From contig JAUJPP010000001.1 of assembly GCA_030562195.1 (NCBI GenBank), forward strand, positions 10,036,472 through 10,100,471: a DNA stretch of 64,000 bases. Direction: 5' to 3'. A program made the translations under genes and the position numbers. This DNA comes from Nipponacmea schrenckii. Lineage: Eukaryota; Mollusca; Gastropoda; Lottiidae. Positions 1 through 12,441 of the stretch are shown piece by piece. The notes under the pieces are model-generated. The model searched no databases. It was not told the DNA's origin and saw only the letters and a program-made list of their open reading frames with translations. Numbering within the stretch: position 1 is the first letter of the stretch; each line of letters starts with the position of its first letter.

Positions 1-129
1 ATTTGATGTTCAGAGACCAGTGGAATTGTGGACAAGTGTAGTAAAACACATGATTATATATACAAAGTTTACTGATTTTAAAACAATAGTGTTTCGTTCA
101 GTATGAAACTAGAACTGAGAACTTCGAAC
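1..129 (-). other. 3' untranslated region of arginine kinase (start of it)
   Basis: Sequence immediately downstream of the stop codon at 132-130 on the minus strand. No AATAAA is seen, so the transcript end is probably outside the window. Confidence 0.5.
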
Positions 130-2275
130 TTATTTTCCAGCGAGTTCCTTTTCTCTGGCAATGACGGCTTCAACACCTTTTCTCATTTCTTGGACAGCTT
201 CGATTTCACTTAAACCTAATCTTCTCTTGTTTGAGATATCGTAAACACCTCCAACAGATTCAGTATGTTCTCCGTGGATACCTACAAAGATAAAAAAATG
301 AAGGTCTCGACAAACTTTTCAAGTGAAAACGACACTGATCAAACTCATACCCTAAAGATAGGTTTTCTGAAAATACCAACCTATAAATTTACATAACAGA
401 GTCGACGGCTACATAATATGAAATCTCAACGACCAGAAAAAGAAAAATCATTTGAGAGAAAAACGTACCTCTGGCTTGGATGTTGTATTTGTCACAGAAT
501 TCTTTGAAATCTGGTGAAGCAGCCAACTTGGGGATTTTGATGTGTACCGAAGCTCTGAGAGTTGTACCCAAGTTACTTGGGCAGAAAGTAAGATAGCCAA
601 GATTGTCCTTTTTAGCGAACTTCAAACCACTTTTTTCCAAAGCACCAATAGCCTGTAAAATGAATATTGAGAACATGAATTGAAATTGACGCCTGCAGGT
701 ATGGAAGTCAGATGGCATGCCGACATTGCGGTCGTAGGTTCCATTTGATTGTGTTACATGTTGGTAGTTAATGGACGCGACAGATCAGCATTAAAAGATA
801 TGTATACAAACCTTAACTAATCGGGAGTAAACTTCTCCTAAATCACCTCCCATTTGCATAGAGATAAATCGGAGATGATCTTCTTCGTTGACCCAGACTA
901 AAAAGTTTTTAGCTGTGTTGAAGAAAATACCACGACCAGTTGGCCAGTCATTGTAACCACCAGCTTCACGTAAGAATCTGAAATAATAATTTATGTTCAG
1001 AAAAAGACCTCATATCTTATCCTTATGGTTAATGTTAAAATGGGGGATGGGGTTAGGGTTGTCAAGATCCAGTTCAATCCTGTAGGATATGTGTCTCCCC
1101 CAACATTCTGTCAGCTTACGGTTAGTTTATCATGCTCCGTATCGGTAAGCTACATAGAAGCCTTTTTTAGGGTCTCTCGATGTACATTTGGGGAACAAAA
1201 TACTTTACCAAGTGCATCTTAAACACCATTCAAAAGACAAAATTAAAAAGAATAGAAATTTTGAATAAGTAAAGTCCGAACCTATCACTATCGTTGAAGA
1301 GGAAATGGTCTTCAGTAAGTTTTGTCTGGGTTTCTTTGGACATGCCAGTTAATGGGAAATATTCACCAGCCAAATCACCCTCCAATTTAGCTAAACATTC
1401 TTTTGTTACTTTTTCCATATCAACACGGTCCTATTATAAAAGTATAAAAAAAACTGTAAACATATCACGTTTCAAAATATCTAATGCAATTTAAATTGGC
1501 TGGATAGGCCTAGATCTACTAATAAAAATCAAATGATATATTTAAAACATTCTAGACTACTGGACTTGATAAGATTCAATTTTAGTGTAAATGTTTCATT
1601 CTACATAACTTCACAAGCACATTAATTTACCTCTTTTGTAAGAACTGGTGGGAATCCAAAGCTATCGTGACTTCTTCCTACTCGGACTCTGGTGGATACA
1701 ATCATTTCCTTTCCAGGATCCAAATCCCCAAATCCAAGATTGGCAATATCACCAAAATTTGGTTGTGGGTGGTTTAAAACATCAACTTTATGGTAATCCT
1801 TGATGACGGCATCCAGGATTGGGGCGAAGGTTGTGTATGCATCAGGATCAGACGCATAGATTCCGACACCACTCTCTGGGTTCATGCATCCTGAAAAAAA
1901 ATTCCATGGATTAGGATAGAGGCGACTTTAAAACCGCTAACATACACAGAAGTTTAACATATCAGCCAGCAGAAACTAGATCTTAGCTAAACTCCGGACA
2001 AAATGAACTTGTCTAATCTAGAACCTATCTAGATCTAGATCAAGAGCAAAATTGTACGTCTAGCCTGGCTTAGGTTTAGGAACAATGCATTTAAGTTTAG
2101 GCCTGGTAAACAAACCTGATCGAATGCAATCGGCCAGAGTGCCACCAAACTTGCTCTTTTTATCTTTCAATTCATTGTATCTTTCCTCAGTGAGGTTCTT
2201 TTTCAATAACGATTTGCAGTTTTTAGCATCCTGCAACTTCTTAAATAACTCTTCAACTGGTAAGTTTGAAGCCAT
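130..2275 (-). CDS. AK: Arginine kinase (phosphagen kinase), isoform using the proximal first exon
   Basis: Transfers phosphate between ATP and arginine; cytosolic energy buffer. Exons read on the minus strand: 2275-2116, 1890-1631, 1430-1282, 977-812, 652-469, 281-130 (stop TAA at 132-130). All junctions have GT..AG and consistent phase, giving 356 residues, the normal single-domain length. The phosphagen kinase N-terminal domain comes from the first two exons. Substrate specificity loop S-G-V-G-I-Y at residues 60-65, STRVRVGRS near the start of the catalytic domain, NEEDHLR near 220-226, catalytic cysteine in CPSNLGT at residue 269, and GEHTES plus the C-terminal KRRLGL helix are all present. 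CPSNLGT is typical of molluscan enzymes. The start ATG at 2275 ([10 protein letters not shown]) fits the family; an in-frame upstream ATG at 2302 would add nine residues and is less likely. Odd point: the residue before SGVG is Glu, and Asn stands where Limulus has Arg193. The same downstream exons are in phase with the distal first exon at 6183-6348. Confidence 0.95.
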
Positions 2276-2319
2276 CTTGTAAGCCTCTGAGCACAAAAAC
2301 ACAGCAGCTGGCGAATGTG

Positions 2320-2410
2320 AAGTAAAGACCGTTTGGTTTGAAGTTCAATTTATTGGTATACGTCACAAGTTAAATGACGTAATAATCAACAAGCAACCAA
2401 TCAACACAGT
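2320..2410 (-). promoter_or_regulatory. Putative promoter of the proximal arginine kinase first exon
   Basis: Minus-strand sequence upstream of the ATG at 2275 contains an AATAAATT TATA-like stretch (2347-2354), two CRE/ATF-like sites (TACGTCAC near 2359 and TGACGTAA near 2374) and an inverted CCAAT motif near 2397-2401. The spacing suits a start site near 2320. The elements differ from those of the distal promoter, which suggests separate regulation. Confidence 0.4.
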
Positions 2411-2950
2411 TGAATTTACGTTACTTTGGTTGGCAAGGGTCACAAAAATAACAATACAGCCAAAACTTATGTAGTGATTTATGGTTAATCTGATCAGCAT
2501 AGTATTCAATAAATCCGATTAAACCAGAGACAGTATGGCGAACTGGGCGTGTAGTCTCAGGATTTTGAAATTGCCAGAGCCATGGTGGGGTAGAACTGAA
2601 GGTTCCCTCACAATGTCTTTTTGAGACTTATTTAGTCTAAATAAACCAATTAGTATTTCGATGATGCTCTGCGCTAACAAAATATTTTGGTAAATACAGA
2701 CGACCTAGGTTAAGGATGGATTAACCGAGTGGTAACGAATGGATTACAGACTATACTTAAAATTCTTGGTTGTTATAGGCCTAAATGCTTTCACATTTTG
2801 CGCCAAATACTACAACGATAGCCTACGCACTAACCGGAACACTAGACATCCGGTTGTTGTTGGTATAAGAAGCGAGGTAAGTCTAATTGTAACTTCAAAA
2901 GTGCAGACGTAGGCCTATACAAACTGAGAAAGTAAATTTGACGGCAACTT

Positions 2951-3150
2951 TGAACGGCGTTAATAAAAGGTGGATTCCGCTTCGTCGGTAGCCTACTCAT
3001 CATTGGACAAGGTTCGTCGCCTTTTGCCTAGGCGTAGAGGCCTGCTTTTTAAAAATCTACGGATTATGTTTCATGAAATAAATAAAAGACGGATTCTACA
3101 GATTAATAAAAGACGGATTCCGAGGAATCCGTCTTTTATAAACGCCGAAC
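2951..3150. repeat. 200-bp inverted-repeat element (MITE-like)
   Basis: The ends are imperfect inverted repeats of about 27 bp: GGCGTTAATAAAAGG-type sequence at 2957 onward and its complement ending at 3150. Inside, AATAAAAGACGGATTC recurs directly at about 3081 and 3105, and a perfect 14-bp arm pair (3108-3121 and 3124-3137) folds into a hairpin with a 2-base loop. It lies between the two alternative arginine kinase first exons. No clear target duplication. Confidence 0.55.
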
Positions 3151-3240
3151 TTCGAAAGACTATTGTAATTTGTAGCCTATTGGTTATCAGCAAGGTTAAT
3201 CCAATTAGCTTAAATTGGTGTTATATTGTGAAGAACTAGC

Positions 3241-6182
3241 GCAATAGTCAACCTGAATAAGAACAGCAGGCCTATGCAAATAGTTTTGACTGTCATATTT
3301 GTGTAAAATTTCATGTGACCAAAAAACAAAACATCTTGGACCTACAAAAGTCAAAGAAAGACTACCGGTACCGCTTAAATGTAAGTGTTCGTGCTAAAGC
3401 TATCTTACTCAAAGGGATTCTAAATATTTGCCTACTGACTGGTGATATCGACGAACAAGGGCAATGGATCAGTTTTTTTTTCCAATTTTATTGATATGTG
3501 TTCCATATTAAACATTTAACAAGATGTCAAAATCTTTGAAGAATTGTGCCTTTTAAAGTAAACCATATAAAAGCGACTTTTGAAGACCATGAATAAAATA
3601 TTCATAGACATAGGTCAAAAGCAAAATAAGAGCAGAAGATGGGGTTTTTTTTTTATTGCCATTTAATTGTGGAGAGTATTTTATTCTCTTTATTCATTAC
3701 ATGCTCATTCGATTACACTTATGACTATGTATAGCCTACTCAGTCCACCAAAATATTTTTTGCTGACGATTATAGGTCATATAGTCCGTGCTATTTTTAG
3801 AAATCCTTTCCTCCCTTTCAGGATTTGACTAATCTTTAGTCTAGATTTGGAATTTGATGTATGAAATTGTCTTTACTTTCAGAATTTGGGATGATTAATT
3901 TAATTGGCGTTTGGTTTAGGCCTACTTTCATTTTGATAAGTTTAAAATTTTCATGATCATGCTTCATTGAATTTCTTTTTATAGAAACCAAGCATTAGCC
4001 AGGCTTTCATGGAAAGTTTTCAACTTGAAAAAGTTAAAGGTTGTATTTCGTGATTTAACAAGGAAAAAGATGACAAATGAATGAGCGGTCAGGATATCCA
4101 TTGCGAGATTACTAAAGTGGAGTTATCTCCCATAAGATTTCACATCCTTCAAATAAAACTTGAAATAAAAATTAAGTCGTTCTAAGGCGTTTGCGAAAAA
4201 GAACACTGAATGTAAAATAAGAGCCAATCTAAAATTGGAAAATTTATCGTTAAAATTAAATTCTTGTAATTAAATAGTAATTTAGACATTTAGGTCGTTC
4301 AGAAAATCTAGTTCCATAAATCTTAATACATGTAGTAGAATATTTGATCAAAAATACTACACCTAGTTAAAAGTGATACTGCGTCTTGGCATTAACATGA
4401 TTTTTTTTTGTTCTCAAGAGTCAATAAGAGTAGATATTCTTTTGTGAACTTTCCCAGTGTCATAAAGTAACAGAATCCCTCAATATCTGGAAAACTCACA
4501 AACCTAAGTCAATTTTGAAAAAAGCTTAATCAATTTATTAAGCGTTTTTCAATAATAAAATGCATCTTTATGCATAATTACTTAGTTTTTTGGGATAATA
4601 TTTTTTCTTTTTTTTTTTTAGTTTTTAATATATTTATGGCAGCAGGTATATTTACTTATGAATAAAACTCTCATTGGCCATGTTTAAAATTTTCAAATTT
4701 TATGCTCATCCTACGACGCAGCATCCCTTTAATATAAATTAAGAGACATCTTATAAAAACGGGAAATATATCATATGCATTCTTTAGCCTATGCATTAAG
4801 ACATTGTTTTATGTAAAAGTCCCCTAGAACATCCTGCACTTTGCAGATTTTACTATTCTCTATTCATCAAACGGTTAAGTTTTACATCGTAACCAAATGT
4901 ATTAACCAAAAGTCTCAGTCAGTCAGATAGACGTATTCACTTAGTGTCTCAACTATAGGGTTATATAGAACTACATGTACGTATAACTCTATGGTCTTAA
5001 CTTACTAGGTTAGTATGACTAAAGTTTAATGGCACTCGATCAATAAACTTGACCTTAGACAAAGTCACCCTAGTTGTTAAGGGTCGAGTGGCCTGTACAC
5101 AAAATGGGAGTGGGGCAGACTATATAGACAATAAGGCCATGATCTTTTTAAACTTTAGAAATAAAATAAAGTTGCAACTTCTTGAATTACATGTCTGCAG
5201 ACGAGTTCTGGTCAGTCTAAAGGCCTATAATCGTCCGAATAATATGTAGGTCTATTGGTAGACTGTTTAGTGACCATTGACCTTGATTTTCTTTATCTTA
5301 AAAAGGACTGTAACTGGGGGTGATGTAATGTTGTATTCAGTCATAATTCTGTTTAAAAAAATGTCATTTAACCTTTACATACTTTCCATACGTGTGTAGA
5401 CGATTTCTATAATGGGATGTGAACTTACATTCCAAATAAATTAAAGTCTATTCCTGGCATCCGATCCAGTCTATTATCTACATTTGGTCTAGTCATTTAC
5501 AAGGAACATTGAACGAGACTCGAATTGTGACCTTGGTATATCCTTGTACGTTTAAACCTATAGTATTGCAATATAGTTGAGTACTTTTCAGTCTACCTGA
5601 GAATATATCAAAACCAGATGTTTAACCTTACACAATACACCAATGAATAATTATTTTACAACTATTCAGAAATTTCCATTACATAAGTCCTGTAATATTC
5701 GGATTGTAGAATCAATATTATGAATAGAAAAAACTTGCTTATAATGTAATATTAAAATCTTTTTTTAGAACAGCCGAGGAATCTACTTGTCAGTAATGGA
5801 TCAATATTGCAGTCTCTGTGTGATGCGGCAAATAAATTTTGCACTTCAATTTTTAAAGTCATCTTAGTTAATAGGTATTTATAATATATTTATTAAAAAA
5901 CGACAACATTTACTTCAAAGAGTAGGCCTACATAAAATAGTGTGCAATGACTGCCAAGCAACCACACTTTCGGGGTTTTTCTAAAGAAATAAACGCCTGT
6001 AATCGTCCTTGAGGACCACAGCACAGAGATTCCTATGACGTAGCAATTAATTGGTCGTTAAATAAGCATGTCCAACACAAGTTAATAAGTTATTAAATCC
6101 TCTAAATACGAATGAGAAATATTCACATATACACCCTTATAGTATGTGCTTACAAAAACTACAGAAAACAAATATATCTTAC
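3241..6182. other. Non-coding interval between the two arginine kinase first exons
   Basis: AT-rich sequence with frequent short stops on both strands and no recognisable exon, RNA gene or transposon protein. It would be the first intron of the distal-exon transcript. Confidence 0.6.
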
Positions 6183-6348
6183 CCGATCGGATGCAATCAG
6201 CCAATGTACCCTTGAATTTGGAAACTTTATCTTTACATTGGTTGTAAATTTCTGGAGTAAGGTTTTTCTTCAATAATGACTTAGAATCCTTTTGAGCACA
6301 TAATTTTTCATAGAGTTGTTCAGTATTCAAATTAGCTCCACTTGCCAT
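6183..6348 (-). CDS. AK: Alternative (distal) first coding exon of arginine kinase
   Basis: Encodes 55 residues plus one base, starting MASGANLNTEQLYEKL and ending TLADCIRS, then donor GTAAGA. It is homologous to the proximal first exon 2116-2275: both contain KSLLKKNLT and end in TLADCIRS. Both end in the same phase (G, completed by GA of the exon at 1890), so either can splice to 1890-1631. Use of this exon gives a 358-residue enzyme with the catalytic cysteine at 271. No second copies of the downstream exons lie between 2276 and 6182, so this is a duplicated first exon rather than a second whole gene, unless such a gene was lost. Sequence divergence between the two exons is substantial, so the duplication is not recent. 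Which isoform is expressed where cannot be told from sequence. Confidence 0.85.
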
Positions 6349-6404
6349 TTTGAGAGAGTACCGAGATATCAAAACCCTTCTTGGTGTCAGAAATATTCTT
6401 GGCG

Positions 6405-6510
6405 TCTGCAAAGAAGAAAAATCAACGTCTTGGTTTTATAGGACTGAGTCGAGTTGCCTGGAGACACACACAGCACGTGCTTGAATGATACGGTGAAACA
6501 CGATTGGTTG
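6405..6510 (-). promoter_or_regulatory. Core promoter of the distal arginine kinase first exon
   Basis: On the minus strand a TATA box (CTATAAAACC, 6441-6432) lies about 90 bp upstream of the ATG at 6348, placing transcription start near 6405-6410. An E-box CACGTG sits at 6474-6479 and a CCAAT box (read as ATTGG on the plus strand) near 6503-6507. A CTTCTTTGCAG stretch just upstream of 6402 resembles a splice acceptor, so an upstream non-coding exon is an alternative reading. Confidence 0.55.
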
Positions 6511-9500
6511 CTGCTCAATATCGAGCCTCTTTATGATATATTATAACAAGCTATGTAACGTTTCAAGAAACTGTGAGTTGTATTGATAAATTCACAATGG
6601 TCTGACCAATATAGGTTACAACACTACACACCTACTATAATATAATCAAATTGAAACTCAACAAGGATGTCCGCTTTATCTGATATATTTGTGATGAATG
6701 AGTTTAATAGTTATATTTGAGATGCGGTTATATTTTATAATGAAATATTAATTCACTATTTCATCTTTTTTAATCCATTTGTAATCAAATATGATATGGG
6801 ATGGTTATCACATTGTAGGCCGTATCACGTGAGGGGACATTTATTGCAATATGAAGGAGAGAACCTTAAAGAACTTTGGTGAGGGTTTTTTTCATTGATT
6901 GATAAGGAATTGTTATTAATTTTAGCATGAAATACATTGTTAAAAATATAAATAACATTTTCAAGCCATTAATTGGTATTAGATCTATCTGGAATGATTA
7001 CCTAAAATGTTTTATCATGCCATATCTTTGGTCGATTTCTATAGTTTGATCTGGAATTAAACAGAGGCAATTAAACAGTAAACGCTTAAAAAAAATTTAA
7101 ACTACGTTTGATGACGTTTACGCGTATCTCTCATTGTTATATATATGTCCATGTGACATTAAAAGAGGGTTAGACATATTGATAAAATATAATGTTTACG
7201 TGACAAGACACACAATTGTCATATTAATATATCTTGGATTAAATCCCTTTGAAGTTAGACCTAGAACATGGTTGCTTCATTTAATGATATATTTCTCAGT
7301 TTTTCCGGTTGGCCCAAATATTATGTCTAAAGTTAAAAAGGCAGCCCATAATCTGTATATACATTAAAATAATAGAGGAAATATCCATGAAATTCTTCAC
7401 ACTCAATCTTGAAATTGTATACACTAACAAAATGATCTGCATGGGAGAATGGGCATCAGTTTTTTTCGCTGTGTACAAATTTAAACGTATACATACGGTT
7501 TTAGTCCATGTGCCTAATAGACAAGTATATATTTTTGTTTTGTATATGAAATATAACTGCATCAACCTGTTTGACTTTTGTACACCAAACAAAACAGAAG
7601 TTGTTTAGGTGCCAAACTGAATAGTGTAACGGTAATGTTTTCGTAACACCTTTAACTACTTACACTTACATAAGTGCTTTACGTTTTCTGAGATGCTGAG
7701 TTATTTGGGACACTTATGGCATTAATTTGCACCATTGCAACTTTTATTCAGACGTTTGAAAAGGTCGTGTTGGTTATAGAAAAGCCCATGGATATCTTGA
7801 GTAGCTTTAACAATTGTGGTGTCATACGGTTAAGCATTAATTTGAAAGGTTTCCACAGAAAACTGTTAAAAAAGAAATGATGCAAATATAGAAGCTTTTA
7901 TAATAGTCCTGATAGACTGCACCCTCTTTCTTTAAGAAATGGGCCTAAATGCAGGAAAATAAAAATTCTGGCAATAGGAAATGACTTATTGCTCAAATGA
8001 AAATCAATAGTCCCCTTTGTAGCTACTTTAAAGAATGGTATTACAGGTCTGTTTGGAAAGATTTCAGGAAAGGCTTGTTGAGAAAGGAGAATGCCAGGAT
8101 TAAATTAGTAGAGAAGAACTCAATCGTTCCATTAATCAATGCACTGTACTAGTTCCACTTACAATTCGATAATAGCAAAAATAAACAAAAAATAAAACAT
8201 CCTGGTTCGAAATAAAATGCTAATGAAAGAAATTTATCCTGGGTTTCCATGGTAACTGTAAATCAATCATATATTCTTTTAATCGATAAGAGTGAATCTA
8301 CAATCATTCAGATGTCAGTGAGTAAAAATCTCTAGAACCATTGATTTTGCTGTTTGTCCAGACAGCTTAGTATGTCAGGAAATACCGAATACACCAACTA
8401 CTTGAAAAGGAAGACTTTCCTTGGGGACATAATAGTAATATAGGCTACAGTTAACTGCCATTTGGTTCCTTGCAACCCTGACCTCTATTGCCATGATGCT
8501 GCTTTAAGATAGGGGCTCACGTAATTCCTTCGTGTCGCTGTTTACACCGCCCTTAGTGTCATGCCATGTGTTTTGGAGAGAGACTCTGTGTTCACCTTAT
8601 GATCATGCTACCTTTATCATGAACTGTATACAGATCATGGAGATAATTTAAAAATGAACATTGAGAATGCGATTAGTTTCTGCAAATCTCTTCTTATACG
8701 TAAAATTGATAATAAAGGCATTACAAATTAATTGGCCTATTTTGTCGACTCTCAGCAAATTAAAAGTTAAACAATATGTCATGAAGAATATGAATTATAT
8801 AATCAATCCCATGACGTAATATAAGTTTGGTTGTTACAGATTATATTGATGAAAGCATGATATTTATTATTGATGTATACATAAAACCCCGGGGCTCATA
8901 GACTGCACTGTTTGACACGAATTGATAGTATTAAACCCCCAGGTTGTATTTACCCTTCAAAAGTAACAGATAATTATAATCCCTTTAGCTGTCCCTGTCT
9001 TTATCCATTATACTGTTATTATTTAGTACCATATTTCGCTGTCTAATTTTTGTCATATATTTGATTCTATATCTTTCTGATGTATAAAATTTCCACCTTT
9101 GTTCGGGGATGCATATGTCGGTAAAAGAGATGAGAGCTTTCTATGAATAATGATAGCTTTTTCTTTCAATAAAAACAGCACAGTATGTTGCAGACGTCTT
9201 TATGAGAAGTGCAAGCCCCATCAGATAATTATTTTTTGTCTGTTTAATAAGCCTGACATGTGTAAATTACCCAATATTCCCATTATAAGAGTCTTGGAGA
9301 GAAATTCCCTCATGTCCATATTCCAACAATCGGAACTTAAATGACAATCTTGTTCATAGAAAACTAATAAGACATCTAATTAGATTTGATGTCTACAACC
9401 CATTTCCTCAACTTCTCTCACTCCATTTTACATCAATAACAGTGATGCAGTCAGAATTACCACGAAATTATCGATTAAAATAATCTACTATACCATTATT

Positions 9501-11227
9501 TATTCCAGATGAAACCTATACATAGCCTATACATAAAGTAGCCTATATATAAATTAGAATTATTACAGACACGATGTAAACTGTGAAATAGAATGAGTAG
9601 AGATGATGTAATAGTTTTTACCTTCTAATCTTACAAATTCTTACAAATATAATAATAGGCTTATGCTAGCCTGTCTTTAAATACCTTTGATAACAAGAAC
9701 AGGTGAATTTACGTTTGATATATATTGATCAATCATCGTAATAACTGATGAAAATTAAAAATACCTGGGCGTTATCCTGGTTCAAGGTCAAATCGGTGGT
9801 TTTTTCATCATTGTTTTCAATGTTTTTCAGAAGATTATCAAAAATACTCGTAGTTGCATAAGGGCAAAGGGGCATTTATTTCATTTTTTCAAAATTATGT
9901 TATTTGATAGCCCGTTAAGGTACCGTTGATTGAAATACTATCGGTACCACATTTTTTTTCATTGGAAATCTTATATCAATGCCACGTTGTTATCAATATA
10001 CAGCAGTCTAAGATGCGTTTAATTACTGAATTATAATTGATAGAAAGCACCACTAATGATATAAAAGCTATTATCAAATACTGTTATCAGTCTGAACTGT
10101 TGTAGGAACATATGTAACAGTATGTGTTTACAAACAATGATTTGGGAATTGGTATTCGCCTGGTATATATTATTCCCTTTGCTTATTGGTCGATATTGAG
10201 TTTCATAATGGAACTGTCTGTTATAATGTAGGCGGTTATCGCTAGCACCTCTCTTAGCATCTACCTTTCTTACCTGGTTTCCAAAAATGGTCATGACGTT
10301 CAAACAAGCTAAATGCCAGTTGGCAGATACATCTTTTATCTAAAGTATGGAGTACCATTAGTACCATGTACAAATACACTGTATTGTAAATATCAATTAG
10401 ACAATCTTCTATAGCTACACAAAAGTGCCAACTAGTTTCTAATGTTAGAAAACCAAAAAGTTGAAAAATTGACCTTTGGCTATACCTATTTTACCTGCAA
10501 TATGAATTATCAACATGCATGTATATTGTGGTAATAATACTAACCTGAATTTCTAATTGTTTAAGAAATAAATTGTTGAATTAAAGTAATATTTCCCGGT
10601 TTTCTGTTTTATGTTTTTCTGAGATATATATGCCTACTTACATTTGCTTCATTTACGTGATGATTAATGCATTTCTATACCCTTGATTTTATATTAAATC
10701 ATTAGCTGTCATGCTAGTGCATGTTGAACAAAGAACCTGGACAAAGTCTGATTTTCTTGAATATCAAGTAATATTTGTACACCTATGCAACCGTAATTGT
10801 ACTACTTCTTGTGTTCAAATCTGAATCTCACAATTTGATTCTTAAATTAGTAATTATCAAGCTATACAAAAATAATTTAGCCCCTCTCTATTTTTGATTT
10901 TTAGATTTAATAAGACTGGGCTAGGGTGGGGCTTCCTTCTACGTTTTATTATTGTAGGAAGAGAAAATGCTGAAAGACATTATTTTCATTAACGAAAGGC
11001 TATCATGTATGCAATCTTCTGTTTTTCTGGTAGAAATTGGTTACCATGCCAACAGAAATACCTGGCTATAGGATGCTGTAGTAGAAAACACACGTGAGAA
11101 ATCATGCTAGTTATGTTATTTAGAAAGATAATACTATTTCTGAATTGAGGTGGTACAGCAAGTCAACAGCCAACAAAACGTCACAATATTTACTATTTTC
11201 CCTCTTTCCCATTTCTCACAGCATTTG
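6511..11227. other. Gene-poor intergenic sequence
   Basis: Open frames here (for example 7134-7367 and the overlapping pair 7296-7592 / 7309-7608 on opposite strands) have no recognisable motif, biased composition and no exon-like boundaries. I see no gene. Confidence 0.55.
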
Positions 11228-11236
11228 ATAAACTCC

Positions 11237-11833
11237 TAATGTAGGGCAGGTGCTCACCGGACTGTCACTCATCGGTAAATGCTCCCAGGCCGGACAGTGG
11301 CTCACCAAAACAATGAGAAAGAGGACAATAGCTCACAAATTTTTTTGTTTGTTTGTTAATTTTTCATTCTTTTCACCATTGATGGCTTATTTGGTCCGTG
11401 TAAGCATTGGAAATGTCAACACCATCAATTGGGACATAAGAATACAGAAAACGGGAAGCTGCTTGACTGAGTTGACAACTATGCGCGAAGATGTTCCCAG
11501 GCCTTTTCTCATCATTTGGTAACAAACTTTGCAAGTACGGAGGTAGTACAACTGCTATGCCAATCTGGTGTGTGGATTGTACATTCAGCATAGATATCCA
11601 CATATACAACCAGGTGTACATTATCCATGCACTTCTTGGTTCTACCGTTCTCTCTTGAAGCTATGCCCTCTTTTAAAGTAAGTAGATAGTGAAAAGAAGC
11701 TAGATATTGAAAATTATTTATTTTATTCAACTTTTTGGTGAGCATTTGTCCCCTTGTCATTTCTTTGGTGAGTTTCTGTCATAAGAGCATTTGTCCACTG
11801 AGAAACAGCCTGGTGAGCAACTGTTCGTACCCC
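11237..11833. mobile_element. 597-bp non-autonomous DNA transposon (MITE) with 9-bp target duplication
   Basis: ATAAACTCC occurs exactly at 11228-11236 and 11834-11842 as a 9-bp target-site duplication. Inside are long imperfect inverted repeats of roughly 90 bp built around CAGGTGCTCACC, AAATGCTC and GGCTCACCAAA; the complement at about 11739-11833 shows GGTGAGCATTTGTCC, GGTGAGTTTCTGTC and GGTGAGCAACTG. The GCTCACC / GAGGACAA submotifs recur within each arm. There is no transposase. A 9-bp duplication with long inverted repeats fits the MULE (Mutator-like) or Merlin groups; assignment is inferred. Confidence 0.8.
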
Positions 11834-12441
11834 ATAAACTCCAAAAGCTTGTCTGGTGACACACTTTCCTTGGTAACACTAGCTTGATTAAGAACTAATC
11901 AAAGGGATGTCCAAATATGAAAAACCATTACCCAGGTATGTTAGGTGCCTTATCTTTCACTTTTTGTTTTTATGGCAGACAAACTAGAGAGTTGATATTC
12001 ATTCTATAAACCAGAATTTAGCTCCATCAGCCGGAAAAAGGCACACAAAAGATGATATCAAAACTGGAATTTGAATAGAAATACAAAGATGACTACATGT
12101 ATTTCCGTTTTTAGTTTAGGAATTGTGGGTTGTAACATTACGGTTAAGTGATGTTACGAAAGCACAGGCGCAGGTATGTAGGCGTAACCTCTTATGAGAG
12201 AGTATTGTTTGTGAAGTTAGTTTGAAAAATAGAAAATATTAAAAATAAAGTTCACAAGCTTCTAAATATGAAATATATAAGAGAAATACTGGTTCCCATA
12301 GGAACATTATTAACCATGGTAATAATAAAAACATTTTTATTTGTGGAACTGAGGGATTTTTCCTAAATAAACGACGTAAATGAAAGAAGGATAAGGTTTA
12401 GTAAAATGAGGAATTTTTCCAATCGTAAGCTATAACATAAA

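Noticed and set aside
6183..6348. Start of a second complete arginine kinase gene or of a two-domain enzyme
   Set aside because: No duplicate of exons 2-6 between 2276 and 6182; both first exons share one downstream set and each has its own ATG, so fusion in series is not supported.
7296..7608. Overlapping opposite-strand open frames of about 100 codons
   Set aside because: AT-rich, no motif, no promoter or splice context.
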